A stretch of 37,856 bases of DNA from Hyphomicrobiaceae bacterium (lineage in GTDB: Bacteria; Pseudomonadota; Alphaproteobacteria; Rhizobiales; Hyphomicrobiaceae): NCBI GenBank assembly GCA_008933705.1, contig WBUN01000048.1, forward strand, positions 1-37,856, read 5' to 3'. Each line of letters begins with the position of its first letter. The stretch's first letter is position 1. The notes under the pieces are model-generated. The model did not search any database, was not told where the DNA came from, and worked only from the letters and a program-made list of their open reading frames with translations. Both the position numbers and the translations under genes were made by a program. Positions 8,527 to 16,183 of this stretch are shown piece by piece.

Positions 8527-8949
8527 CTACACCTTCGGCGCTGGGACTAGCGCCGTTGCGGTTGCCGTGACGGCTGGCCGTTGATCCGGCGTCATGAGCC
8601 TCCCCTCGATGAATGCGAGACTGCGGCCAGCCTTGAGCACCCTGCCTTCGCCGATGCAGGGACCGATTGGAATTGGCTCCAAGAAGCTTGATTTGATCTC
8701 GATGGTGGGAAGCCACTGTCGAAGCAATGCATAGGCCGCGATCGACACCACGGCATCCAGCATGGCGACGGCGAACCCGCCCTGGATGTTGCCGAAATGA
8801 TTGCGGAACGCTGGCTGGGCGGCGAATTCGAGCTTGACGAATCCGATGTCGAAACGAGCGCCGACGACTGTGAATGGCGTGAGGGCCGCGCAAACAGGCT
8901 TTGGCTGGTCGTCAAGCAGCCTTATCAGTTCGTCGACATCCTGGCTCAT
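8527..8949 (-). CDS. PaaI-type hotdog-fold thioesterase
   Basis: About 140 residues of a single hotdog domain. The motif NHFGNIQGGFAVAMLDAV corresponds to the active-site HGG...D pattern of PaaI/YbgC-like acyl-CoA thioesterases, followed by TIEIKSSFLEPIPIGP and the return strand. Such enzymes hydrolyse acyl-CoA or aryl-CoA thioesters in the cytosol, often to free CoA from dead-end intermediates. Start at ATG 8949 (MSQDVDEL) fits the family length; the frame stays open to 9030, and no strong ribosome binding site settles it. The neighbouring divergent acuR-acuI pair also deals with acyl-CoA chemistry, so a functional link is possible but unproven. Confidence 0.82.
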   Translation of the reverse strand: MSQDVDELIRLLDDQPKPVCAALTPFTVVGARFDIGFVKLEFAAQPAFRNHFGNIQGGFAVAMLDAVVSIAAYALLRQWLPTIEIKSSFLEPIPIGPCIGEGRVLKAGRSLAFIEGRLMTPDQRPAVTATATALVPAPKV

Positions 8950-9057
8950 GGCTGGCACTACCGGACCCTTCCACGTAACGATAGCTCCTTGCAGCGCCGC
9001 AGCCAATCGACAAACTTTGCCTTGGGTCATCTTTCACCGGTCGACCAACGACTTGGT

Positions 9058-9122
9058 CACGGTGAATGTGACATCGTTCTCTGCCGCGCCTCGCTGCCAA
9101 GGGGCAGGGCAAGGCTGGGCCA
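9058..9122 (+). repeat. 65-nt diverged direct repeat, copy B
   Basis: Counterpart of 7886-7950. On the minus strand this copy reads E-N-D-V-T-F-T-V-T-K-S-L-V-D-R and then stops, so the repeat may be a relic of a coding 3' end. Confidence 0.5.
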
Positions 9123-9249
9123 CACTCGCGGACCCTCCATCGATCCGAGGCTAGCCCGTTCGGTCGTCTGCTTGTCGGTAACGAGCGGACGTTTGAGCAC
9201 GTACGTCCCGCTCGCTGTGGCGGCGCGACAAGCCTCTGAATGCGCCATC

Positions 9250-9278
9250 TTGATTTACCAAGACGATCGGTCTAATAA
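9250..9278 (+). promoter_or_regulatory. acuR promoter with operator in the spacer
   Basis: TTGATT (9250-9255) and TAATAA (9273-9278) are 17 bases apart. The spacer contains AGACGATCGGTCT (9261-9273), an imperfect palindrome resembling NemR-type TetR operators (GGTCTA half site). Transcription would start at about 9284-9286, at the ATG itself. Confidence 0.6.
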
Positions 9279-9284
9279 ATCATC

Positions 9285-9923
9285 ATGAGCGCCAATTCAG
9301 TATCGCCGCACCGCCGTGGGCGTCCTCCAAAGGACCAGACAACGCCCGATGCACCGCGCGCGAAATTGCTGCGAACAGGCGTCGCGATCCTGACCGAGAA
9401 GGGTTTCAGCGCCATAGGGATTGAGGAGATCTTGGCATCAGCGCAAGTCCCAAAGGGGTCATTCTACCACTACTTCGCCAGCAAGGACGCATTCGGTCTC
9501 GCGTTGATCGACGCCTACGCCGATTACTTCGCGCGCAAGCTCGACAAGTGGTTCGAAAATGAGGACCGCGCGCCGCTGCAGCGGCTTCGCGACTTCATCA
9601 CAGACGCACGATCGGGGATGGCGCGCTTCGATTACCGGCGCGGTTGCCTCGTCGGCAATCTCGGACAGGAGATGGGTGTTCTGCCCGAGCCGTTTCGAAA
9701 TCGACTCAACGCCGTCTTTCAGGACTGGGAAGTGCGTACCGCGAAATGCCTGAGAGCAGCACAGAAGGCCGGCGAGATACCGAGAGGCGCCGATTGCAAT
9801 CGCCTCGCGCAGTTCTTCTGGATCGGCTGGGAGGGCGCGGTGCTACGCGCCAAGCTCGAACGCCGCCCTGACGCGCTCGATGCTTTCGCCAAGGGATTTC
9901 TGGCGATGATCAAATCAAAATGA
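9285..9923 (+). CDS. acuR: TetR-family regulator, AcuR type
   Basis: A 212-residue repressor. After a basic tail (RRGRPPKDQ) the TetR DNA-binding domain spans about 27-75, with [20 protein letters not shown] and [15 protein letters not shown]. The C-terminal ligand domain has [12 protein letters not shown] and [17 protein letters not shown], the pattern of the AcuR/NemR-like group. AcuR of Rhodobacter represses acuI and responds to acrylate. The directly downstream acuI homologue supports the name. The promoter spacer carries a palindrome where it could repress itself. No Shine-Dalgarno precedes the ATG, and the predicted transcription start coincides with it, so the mRNA may be leaderless. 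It overlaps acuI by the ATGA of its stop codon. Confidence 0.8.
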   Translation: MSANSVSPHRRGRPPKDQTTPDAPRAKLLRTGVAILTEKGFSAIGIEEILASAQVPKGSFYHYFASKDAFGLALIDAYADYFARKLDKWFENEDRAPLQRLRDFITDARSGMARFDYRRGCLVGNLGQEMGVLPEPFRNRLNAVFQDWEVRTAKCLRAAQKAGEIPRGADCNRLAQFFWIGWEGAVLRAKLERRPDALDAFAKGFLAMIKSK

Positions 9924-10933
9924 GAGGGGAGATGACTAAGGGCGCGACATTGAAGGCCATCCTGATAGAGCAGGGTGGCAGCCGCCAAAAAGTTGGACTA
10001 GCGGAGCTACCCCGGGATCGTCTACCCGATGGCGACGTGACTGTGCGGATCGCCTGTTCCACGCTGAATTACAAGGACGCACTCGCCATCACGGGCAAGA
10101 GCCCGGTGGTGCGCAGCTTTCCAATGGTTCCCGGCATCGATTTTGCGGGCACGGTCGAAGAGTCCTCGAACGCAAATTTCAAACCTGGCGACAGAGTGGT
10201 TCTGAACGGGTGGGGCGTGGGCGAAAGGCACTGGGGCGGCCTCGCGGAGTTAGCCCGTGTGAAGGGCGAGTGGCTGGTTCCTCTCGAACCTGCGCTTACA
10301 TTCGCACAAGCGATGAGCATCGGGACGGCCGGCTATACCGCGATGCTTTGCGTCATGGCACTTGAACGGCACGGCGTCCGACCTGGAAGCGGCGAAGTGC
10401 TCGTCACCGGGGCAGCGGGCGGCGTCGGGAGCGTGGCAACGGTGCTGTTGGCGAAGCTTGGCTACGCAGTGGTAGCTGTGACAGGTCGGGTCGAAGAATC
10501 CGACTACCTGAAGAAGCTTGGTGCAAAGCGCATCCTGCCCAGGTCGCAGTTCAGCGAACCCGGCAAGCCACTCGCGAAGGAGCAATGGGCGGGCGCGATC
10601 GACGTGGCTGGCGGGCAAGTTCTTGCCAACGTCTGCGCGTCAATGAGATATCGCGGCGTCGTCGCCGCGTGCGGGCTTGCAGGAGGTATGGGCTTTCCGG
10701 CTACCGTCGCACCTTTTATCCTCCGTGGCGTCACGCTTGTCGGCATCGACAGCGTCATGTGTCCGCGCGACGAACGCCAGGAGGCGTGGCGCCGATTGGC
10801 ACGTGATCTCGATCCAACTCTCCTGGACGCGATGACCGAGCGCATTTTGCTCGAAGACTGCGTACCTGTTGCCGATCGACTTATGGCCGGGGCGGTGCGA
10901 GGGCGAGTGATCGTGCAAATCTCTGACGAATGA
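9920..10933 (+). CDS. acuI: Acrylyl-CoA reductase, AcuI/YhdH family
   Basis: A medium-chain (MDR) NADPH-dependent oxidoreductase that reduces acryloyl-CoA to propionyl-CoA. The quinone-oxidoreductase-like fold is intact: the N-terminal domain with [19 protein letters not shown], then [14 protein letters not shown], and the cofactor domain with [23 protein letters not shown] (nucleotide-binding glycine loop) and AVTGR for the NADPH phosphate. There are no zinc-binding cysteines, as expected for this group. Coupling with acuR is as in Rhodobacter, where a DMSP lyase gene follows; none is seen here, so the pair more likely removes toxic acrylyl-CoA or related electrophiles. ATG at 9932 and TTG at 9952 are alternative starts; 9920 gives a four-base overlap with acuR. 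Confidence 0.87.
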   Translation: MRGEMTKGATLKAILIEQGGSRQKVGLAELPRDRLPDGDVTVRIACSTLNYKDALAITGKSPVVRSFPMVPGIDFAGTVEESSNANFKPGDRVVLNGWGVGERHWGGLAELARVKGEWLVPLEPALTFAQAMSIGTAGYTAMLCVMALERHGVRPGSGEVLVTGAAGGVGSVATVLLAKLGYAVVAVTGRVEESDYLKKLGAKRILPRSQFSEPGKPLAKEQWAGAIDVAGGQVLANVCASMRYRGVVAACGLAGGMGFPATVAPFILRGVTLVGIDSVMCPRDERQEAWRRLARDLDPTLLDAMTERILLEDCVPVADRLMAGAVRGRVIVQISDE

Positions 10934-10949
10934 TCCAAGGACCACAATC

Positions 10950-11525
10950 ATGACCAAGACACTTCCCGTCAGCCGCTTCCCTGTTCCCGAACTGGCGAAC
11001 ATGCCCGAAGATATCCGCAACCGCATCCTCGGGGTACAGGATAAGTCGGGCTTCATCCCAAATGTCTTTCTCGTCCTCGCGCACCGGCCGGACGAGTTCC
11101 GCGCATTCTTTGCCTATCACGACGCGCTGATGGACAAGCCCGGCAATCTGACCAAAGCCGAACGTGAGATGATCGTGGTCGCGACCAGCAACCTCAACCA
11201 ATGCCAGTACTGCGTCGTCGCCCATGGCGCGATTCTGCGCATTCGCGCGAAAGACCCGCTCATCGCGGATCAGGTCGCCGTCAACTACCGCAAGGCGGAC
11301 ATCACCGAGCGACAGAAGGCGATGTTGGACTTCGCCGTTTGCGTCTCGACTGAGGCCCATAAGGTGTCCGAAAGCGACTTCGCGAAGTTGAAGACACATG
11401 GATTCACCGAGGACGACATCTGGGACATCGCCGCCATCTCAGCCTTTTTCGGTCTCTCGAACCGGCTCGCCAATGTCACGAGCATGCGTCCGAACGCCGA
11501 GTTCTACAGCATGGGCCGCGGCTGA
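10950..11525 (+). CDS. Peroxidase-related AhpD-fold protein (carboxymuconolactone decarboxylase family)
   Basis: A 191-residue all-helical protein. The motif NLNQCQYCVVAHGAILR carries the CxxC-x3-H redox centre of AhpD-like proteins, and the N-terminal part (LPVSRFPVPELANMPEDI) fits the longer 'uncharacterized peroxidase-related enzyme' subfamily. It probably reduces alkyl hydroperoxides or similar electrophiles through the CxxC pair. It starts 17 nt after acuI, with AAGGACC upstream of the ATG, and is very likely in the acuR operon, suggesting a response to reactive or electrophilic compounds. Confidence 0.85.
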   Translation: MTKTLPVSRFPVPELANMPEDIRNRILGVQDKSGFIPNVFLVLAHRPDEFRAFFAYHDALMDKPGNLTKAEREMIVVATSNLNQCQYCVVAHGAILRIRAKDPLIADQVAVNYRKADITERQKAMLDFAVCVSTEAHKVSESDFAKLKTHGFTEDDIWDIAAISAFFGLSNRLANVTSMRPNAEFYSMGRG

Positions 11526-11537
11526 AAGGTGGGTGGC

Positions 11538-11888
11538 ATGTTCTTGAACTGGAGAGAGTATCTGCGCACGAGCCGGCGCGCCGGTGCGGCCCTCAGTACG
11601 GCCAATCCGAAGATGGTGGCGGGCTTTCAAGCGTTGGGCGCCGGGCAGAACGGCAACGGCGCGCTGGACGCGAAGACCAAGGAGCTGATCGCGCTCGCCG
11701 TGGCGGTCACCACCCGATGCGATAGCTGTATCGCCGTCCACGCGGAAGCGGCGCGCAGAGTGGGCGTGACCGAGGCGGAGTTGGCAGACGCCATGGGCAC
11801 AGCCATCGCGCTCAACGCCGGCGCGGCCTATAGCTACGCGATGCGCACGCTCGACGCCTTCAATCAGTTTGGCGAGAAGGCCGCGTGA
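11538..11888 (+). CDS. AhpD-like carboxymuconolactone decarboxylase domain protein
   Basis: A 116-residue single-domain protein. ELIALAVAVTTRCDSCIAVHAEAARRVG holds the CxxC-x3-H redox motif typical of small AhpD relatives, and EAELADAMGTAIALNAGAAYSYA is the second conserved helix. It is likely a trimeric or hexameric thiol peroxidase or related redox protein. The start is ATG at 11538, with AGGTGG five bases upstream; a GTG at 11529 would add three residues. It is the last gene of the acuR-acuI operon, ten nt behind its larger paralogue. Confidence 0.85.
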   Translation: MFLNWREYLRTSRRAGAALSTANPKMVAGFQALGAGQNGNGALDAKTKELIALAVAVTTRCDSCIAVHAEAARRVGVTEAELADAMGTAIALNAGAAYSYAMRTLDAFNQFGEKAA

Positions 11889-12317
11889 CGTCCTCACGGG
11901 TATCGCTGCTAGTTCCGGTAGCTAACCATGCTGAAACTACCTTGATGTCTGCTTGTGATACTCGAGCGCGCTCTTGATGCCACAGGGCTTGAAGCCCGCA
12001 ACGGGTCAAAGGCGGGCCAGCGATCCACGTGCTGGGTACGGAGCAAGTACCCCTGGAACCTGACGGGCTCGCTGCAACGCCGAAGACTTCGCGATCGTGC
12101 CAGCTGTGGAAGAAGATCCCCGGCCAACAATCAATGGCTTCTGAGCACCTCGTGGTCTCTGCCATGGGGGTAGCCGCATGGTGCAAGATTGAGCTGCCGC
12201 CGCGGTCATCGAAAAAGATTCTGCTTTTGGCGGGCACTTTTCTCTCCGTGCTGCGTCTTAGGAGATGCGGGCAAGGCCCGACGCTCACTCAAGGGCAAAT
12301 GCGATAGGGAGGAAGAA
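11889..12317. other. 429-nt gap holding the second structured motif
   Basis: There is no supported gene. The stretch separates the acuR operon from the sigma/methyltransferase cluster and must hold the promoter of the latter. The repeat of the 5987-6073 motif lies at 12025-12109. A further inverted repeat, GGGCTTGAAGCCC, lies near 11985-11997 and could end the acuR operon, although no T-tract follows. Confidence 0.45.
12025..12109 (+). ncRNA. Structured motif, copy 2 (possible RNA element, unassigned)
   Basis: Second copy of the motif at 5987-6073. Here the closing stem is CCAC-GCTGG with CCAGC-GTGG, and a second hairpin GGTAC-loop GGAGCAA-GTACC is perfect. It is 208 nt upstream of the DsrE gene and 136 nt past the end of the acuR operon, so it could be a leader element, a separate small RNA or a repeat. 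Both copies are on the plus strand. Confidence 0.4.
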
Positions 12318-12674
12318 ATGTCCAACAAGGTCTTGGTCAACTGCTCTCATGGCAAGGATGATGTGGAGCGTGCCACGGTTGCGTTCATTGTGGCCAGCGC
12401 CGCCTCAACCACAGGCGAAACAGCCATGTTCCTGACCGCCCACGCTGTCGGCCTTGCCACCAAAGGCGGTGCCGATGGCGTCCAGGCTGACAAGTATCCG
12501 CCCATCAAGCAACTCATCGATGCGATTGTCGAAAACGGTGGCAAGCTTTGGGTCTGTCCCGCCTGCGCCAGTGCACGTGGCATCACGCCGGATCAGCTGA
12601 TCGCGGGTGCCGAGATCGCCGGAGCCGCACGGACGATCGGCTTCGTCAATGACGGCGCGAGAACTCTGATGTGA
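12318..12674 (+). CDS. DsrE-family protein
   Basis: A 118-residue cytosolic DsrE/DsrF-like protein. The family pattern is seen in ATVAFIVASAASTTGETAMF, the central AHAVGLATKGG, and the conserved cysteine motif LWVCPACASARGI. In relatives this cysteine carries sulfur as persulfide or thiosulfonate, so the protein may transfer sulfur or act as a thiol sensor. The ATG at 12318 has a strong AGGGAGG nine bases upstream. It begins the cluster of ArsM-like methyltransferases and ECF sigma/anti-sigma genes; proteins of this type are often beside such methyltransferases. Confidence 0.85.
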   Translation: MSNKVLVNCSHGKDDVERATVAFIVASAASTTGETAMFLTAHAVGLATKGGADGVQADKYPPIKQLIDAIVENGGKLWVCPACASARGITPDQLIAGAEIAGAARTIGFVNDGARTLM

Positions 12675-12685
12675 GGACGTTTTTC

Positions 12686-12715
12686 GCCGCCTCGGAGTAC
12701 AGCCGCCGAGGCGGC
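12686..12715 (+). terminator. Intercistronic hairpin
   Basis: GCCGCCTCGG at 12686-12695 and CCGAGGCGGC at 12706-12715 form a perfect ten-base stem with a ten-base loop, between the DsrE and first methyltransferase genes. A T-run (GTTTTTCG) precedes rather than follows it, so it may stabilise or process the mRNA rather than terminate it. Confidence 0.45.
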
Positions 12716-12785
12716 GCCTCGCAGCCAAGCAGAGCTTCGTCCGGTTCGGCCGCCCAGCCTGCCGACATGATCAAGGAGACACAGC

Positions 12786-13580
12786 ATGACAGCCACCCCA
12801 TCGACCGCAGCGGGCAAGAACGTCGATCCGGTCTATCTCGAGAGCCAGGTCAAGGACATGTATCGAAAGGTTGCCCTGGATCCGAGCGGCGACTTCCACT
12901 TCGAGATGGGCCGCAAGATGGCCGAGCGCCTCGGCTATGCGCCCCAAGACCTCGACCGCATCCCCGCCGAGGCGATCGAATCCTTCGCCGGCGTTGGCCA
13001 CTACTTCCATCTGGCCAAGCTGGTACCCGGAGAGACGGTGCTCGACCTGGGCAGCGGGTCGGGCATGGACACGTTTGTGGCGGCCATCAAAGTCGGCCCT
13101 GAGGGCCGGGTCATCGGCGTGGACATGACCGACGAGCAGAGAACCAAAGCCGAGCGCCTTCGGGACAAGGCGGGCTTCAAGAATGTCACTTACCTGAAGG
13201 GCTACATCGAGTCGCTGTCCGGCAAGGACGCAAGCATCGACGTGGTGATCAGCAACGGCGTCATCAATCTCTCGCCGGACAAGGCGCAGGTCTTCCGGGA
13301 GGTGGCCCGTGTTCTCAAGTCGGGCGGCCGCCTTGCCTTGTCGGACATCGTTACCGATGTGAGGCTGCCGGAGAGTGTGTCCTGCAATGCCGACCTTTGG
13401 GCTGCCTGCATAGGCGGAGCCCTGCAGGTCGATGACTATCGCGCAGCGATCGAAGCCGCTGGACTTAAGGTCATGAACGTCGAAACCAACGACGCCTATC
13501 GGTTCCTCTCGGACAATGCCCAGGGGGCGACCAAGAAATGGGGGGTGAAGAGCATCTCGCTGCTCGCCGTTAAGCGCTAG
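12786..13580 (+). CDS. ArsM-like SAM-dependent methyltransferase, paralogue 1 (arsenite cysteines missing)
   Basis: A class I methyltransferase of 264 residues. The SAM site is clear: VLDLGSGSGMDTFVA (86-100), acidic GVDMT (111-115), and ISNGVINLSPDK (155-166). The whole layout follows ArsM, the As(III) methyltransferase, including the closing SCNADLWAACIGGAL with C200 and C208. However, the usual ArsM motif SNCVINL reads SNGVINL, and the GCG segment near residue 70 reads AGVGHYF, so two of the three arsenic-binding cysteines are absent. It should therefore methylate something else, or bind its acceptor differently. The ATG is preceded by AAGGAGACACAGC, a good ribosome binding site. It lies upstream of the ECF sigma gene. 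Confidence 0.85.
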   Translation: MTATPSTAAGKNVDPVYLESQVKDMYRKVALDPSGDFHFEMGRKMAERLGYAPQDLDRIPAEAIESFAGVGHYFHLAKLVPGETVLDLGSGSGMDTFVAAIKVGPEGRVIGVDMTDEQRTKAERLRDKAGFKNVTYLKGYIESLSGKDASIDVVISNGVINLSPDKAQVFREVARVLKSGGRLALSDIVTDVRLPESVSCNADLWAACIGGALQVDDYRAAIEAAGLKVMNVETNDAYRFLSDNAQGATKKWGVKSISLLAVKR

Positions 13581-13692
13581 CCGCCATTGGCTCTCGCTGC
13601 ATGGGCTGCAGGATCTGGCTCTTGGCCGGACTTGCGATTGCAGTAACCTCGTGTGGCGTGGAATCATGGAAGGGGGCTCTTGCCGGTAGACC

Positions 13693-14331
13693 ATGAAAGA
13701 GCAGACAGCACGCAGACAAGACGGTGAAGCAGGCGGCGACCGGCGTCGCCTGTTCCAGGCGCGGGTGCTCGACCTCACAGATGGCCTCTACAGAGTCGCG
13801 CTCCGATTGACACGGCATGAGAGCGATGCGGAGGAGCTTGTCGCCGAGGCCGTGGCCAAGGCCTGGGCAGCGCTCGATTCGCTCGAAGACGAGTCTCGCT
13901 TTCGACCTTGGATCTTCAGCGTTCTAATAAACACCTTTCGCAGCCATTGCCGCCGGCGCGGCCGCGAGCTCAGTCTCGACGACTGCCAGGACGATGCCGG
14001 TGGAGAGCCGGACTTCTCGCTCTTCGACAAGCTTCACCAGCCGTTTCTGCTGTGGTGGAGCAACCCGGAGCAGGACTTCCTGAACAAGCTCCTGGGCGAG
14101 GACCTGCAGCGGGCGGTTGATTCACTCTCTGAATGTTATCGCGCCGTTGTCGTTCTGGTGATCCTGGAGGGATGCTCCTATCAGGAAGCGGCAGATATCC
14201 TCGCCATCCCCATCGGGACCGTGCGATCGCGGGTGAAGCGCGGTCGATCCCTCATGCAGAAGGCGCTTTGGATGCACGCGAGAGAGGCGGGCATCCATAC
14301 GGCAACGTCGGAAACAGAAGGCGAGATGTGA
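13693..14331 (+). CDS. ECF-type sigma-70 factor
   Basis: A 212-residue extracytoplasmic-function sigma factor. Region 2 spans about 25-95, with LYRVALRLTRHESDAEELVAEA and the RFRPWIFSVLINTFRSHCRR segment for -10 recognition and core binding. Region 4 spans about 130-195, with LPDREAVVL-like SLSECYRAVVVLVILEGCSYQEAADIL and the helix-turn-helix IPIGTVRSRVKRGRSLM for -35 recognition. A zinc anti-sigma gene follows after four nt, so it is presumably held inactive until a signal arrives. It is bracketed by two ArsM-like methyltransferases. The ATG has only a weak ribosome binding site; the 112-nt gap upstream could hold its own promoter. Confidence 0.9.
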   Translation: MKEQTARRQDGEAGGDRRRLFQARVLDLTDGLYRVALRLTRHESDAEELVAEAVAKAWAALDSLEDESRFRPWIFSVLINTFRSHCRRRGRELSLDDCQDDAGGEPDFSLFDKLHQPFLLWWSNPEQDFLNKLLGEDLQRAVDSLSECYRAVVVLVILEGCSYQEAADILAIPIGTVRSRVKRGRSLMQKALWMHAREAGIHTATSETEGEM

Positions 14332-14335
14332 GCTG

Positions 14336-14578
14336 ATGGGAAACGAACACAAACCGATCGACTGCGAAGAGGTGCTGAGAAGCCTGATCAGCTACCTTGA
14401 CGGTGAACTCGACAAGGCGGCAACCGCCGATATTGATCATCACCTCAAGCACTGCCGGACCTGCTACTCCAGAGCTGAGTTCGAGCGGCACTTGACAGAG
14501 CTGAGCCGCAAGATTGGACCGTCCAAGGCGCCGGCTGAACTCCGGCGTCGCTTGGCGCGTCTTGTGGAAGGCTTTTGA
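14336..14578 (+). CDS. ZAS-type zinc-binding anti-sigma factor (zf-HC2)
   Basis: An 80-residue cytosolic protein with the zinc motif HHLKHCRTC (H-x3-C-x2-C) at about 41-49, preceded by DCEEVLRSLISYLDGEL. This is the ZAS anti-sigma domain that clamps ECF sigma factors and lets go when its zinc-thiolate site is oxidised or disturbed. It has no membrane helix, so the signal is sensed inside the cell, as with RsrA/ChrR-type anti-sigmas. It follows the sigma gene by four nt and ends just before the second methyltransferase. The predicted signal is thiol stress or a thiophilic compound, by inference from the motif. Confidence 0.88.
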   Translation: MGNEHKPIDCEEVLRSLISYLDGELDKAATADIDHHLKHCRTCYSRAEFERHLTELSRKIGPSKAPAELRRRLARLVEGF

Positions 14579-14595
14579 TCGGGAGGCAGATCGAG

Positions 14596-15378
14596 ATGGT
14601 TGCGCTCTTGTCTGACAAGAAGGAATTCATCCTGGCGGCGGTCAAGGAGATGTACACCGAGGTTGCTCAGCACCCCGAGAGAACCTTTCACTTCCCAACG
14701 GGCCGATCCGCGTGTCTGTTCGTCGGCTATCCAGGAGATCAACTGGACGCCGTCCCTGCAACCGCCGTGGAGTCCTTCGCCGGGGTCGGCTATCCGTTCC
14801 GCAGCGCGGCAATCCGCAAGAACGACGTGGTGCTCGACATCGGCTCAGGGTCCGGAACGGACGCTCTGATCGCGAGCGGGCTCGTCGGTTCGAGCGGGAA
14901 GGTCTACGGCCTGGATATGACCGCGGCCATGCTGGAGAAGCTGCGCGCCAACATCGCGAAGACCGGTGCTCGCAATGTCGAAGTACTCGAAGGCAACGCC
15001 GAGGCGATCCCGCTGCCCAGCGCCACCGTCGATGTCGTTACCAGCAATGGTGTTCTGAACCTGGTCCCGGACAAGCCAAAGGCGTTCGCCGAGATCTTTC
15101 GTGTTCTCAAACCAGGCGGCCGCGTACAGATCGCAGACATCGTTGTCGGCCGACCCATTTCGGAGGAATGCCGCAGCAACCCCCAGCTGTGGGCGGAATG
15201 CGTTGTCGGTGCCTCGGTGGAGGACCAATACCTCGGCATGTTGGCGAACGCTGGTCTTGACGATACTACCGTGCTGCGCCGCTTCGACTATTTCTCCGGC
15301 AGCAGCAGCGAGTCGACACGACGCGTCGCTGCGTCATTTGCCGCGCACACCATCGAGTTCAGCATGTCGAAGGCATAG
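14596..15378 (+). CDS. ArsM-like SAM-dependent methyltransferase, paralogue 2 (arsenite cysteines missing)
   Basis: A 260-residue relative of the 12786 product. SAM motif VLDIGSGSGTDALIA (79-93), GLDMTAAML (105-113), TSNGVLNLVPDK (149-160) and the terminal CRSNPQLWAECVVGA with C192 and C202. As in paralogue 1, glycine replaces the cysteine of the ArsM SNCVINL motif, and GVGYPF replaces the GCG segment. There is an extra C40. The start is ATG at 14596, with GGGAGG nine bases upstream; a TTG at 14575 overlapping the anti-sigma stop is less likely. It closes the operon; a ten-base-class inverted repeat follows at 15397. The two enzymes flank their probable regulator. Confidence 0.85.
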   Translation: MVALLSDKKEFILAAVKEMYTEVAQHPERTFHFPTGRSACLFVGYPGDQLDAVPATAVESFAGVGYPFRSAAIRKNDVVLDIGSGSGTDALIASGLVGSSGKVYGLDMTAAMLEKLRANIAKTGARNVEVLEGNAEAIPLPSATVDVVTSNGVLNLVPDKPKAFAEIFRVLKPGGRVQIADIVVGRPISEECRSNPQLWAECVVGASVEDQYLGMLANAGLDDTTVLRRFDYFSGSSSESTRRVAASFAAHTIEFSMSKA

Positions 15379-15853
15379 CCTACCCACCCGGGCCTAGACC
15401 GGCCAGGACCGCTGGCCGGTCTGCAGTTGTCCGGCCATCAAGTTCTGTTTCTCTGACTGCGGATATCGCCTCGGCTCCAGAGGATCACGCCGCCGCTGTG
15501 ATTTCCCAGTCTTGATCGTGCCTGCCAGGGGGCTGCAGGCCGAGCCTGGCGGCAATTGTTGCGCGAGACAGCGCAGTGCCGCATCGGAATGGGGGTTGTC
15601 TGTACTTGGGCGATGTCATGACGCGACAGGCGACGGTAATTGTGACCTCAGGCAATGATAGTAGATACCGCCACGATGACGAGCAAAACTTCTGCTCACC
15701 CGACCGTGCTTTGGCCGCCCCGCGCTTGCGGCGGACGACCGAATCGGTCGCCATATTCCCTGCGACGGTCCGACGACAGGCGGGAAGGGCCTCAGTCATC
15801 GGACTAACGCATGGGCCGTGCTGGAACCTGGCTCCGCGATCGAGGCTTACCGT
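15379..15853. other. 475-nt gap, no supported gene
   Basis: Apart from the inverted repeat at its start I see no gene. A minus-strand frame reading 15970 to 15485 is open but overlaps the next gene and looks like no family. The stretch may contain remnants of decayed coding sequence. Confidence 0.4.
15397..15421 (+). terminator. Inverted repeat at the end of the methyltransferase operon
   Basis: GACCGGCCA (15397-15405) and TGGCCGGTC (15413-15421) form a perfect nine-base stem with a seven-base loop, 19 nt past the last stop codon. No T-tract follows, so it may act with Rho or protect the 3' end. Confidence 0.5.
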
Positions 15854-16135
15854 ATGACTGATGCCATCGACATCAAACTCACCCACGACGAGGCGCTGGT
15901 CCTTTTCGACTTTCTCCAGCGCGAGATCGATCTGGCAAATGGAGCGCGCCTTGCGGCTGCCACCGAGCATCAGGCTGAGCTTTGGGCATTGAACGGACTG
16001 AACTGCCTCTTGGAAAAAGTCATCGCCGAGGCATTCCGGCCTGACTATCCGGTGCTGATTGCGGCTGCACGCGACGCGCTCGTCGAAAAGAGCGGTACAT
16101 GGCCCTGGCGCACCTCAACGGCCAGTGAGGGCTAA
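15854..16135 (+). CDS. Small hypothetical helical protein
   Basis: A 93-residue product: an acidic N-terminus, the segment KLTHDEALVLFDFLQREID, then ELWALNGLNCLLEKVIAEAF, with a tail rich in Trp and Ser. The DEALVLFDFL pattern occurs in small uncharacterised proteins of Hyphomicrobiales. It looks like a soluble four-helix protein; no function is known to me. ATG at 15854 was chosen because similarity begins there; the frame extends to 15818. It is monocistronic and followed by pseudogene debris. Confidence 0.6.
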   Translation: MTDAIDIKLTHDEALVLFDFLQREIDLANGARLAAATEHQAELWALNGLNCLLEKVIAEAFRPDYPVLIAAARDALVEKSGTWPWRTSTASEG

Positions 16136-16183
16136 AGCCCCTTCGGATGGCGGACCTTCCTTCGGAACGACAGCGTGATTTAA

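Noticed and set aside
12786-15378. Naming the two methyltransferases arsM
   Set aside because: Key arsenic-binding cysteines are replaced by Gly/Val in both, and no arsR, arsC or arsenite pump is near.
15485-15970. 161-codon minus-strand frame after the methyltransferase operon
   Set aside because: It overlaps the better-supported plus-strand small gene and lacks family similarity.
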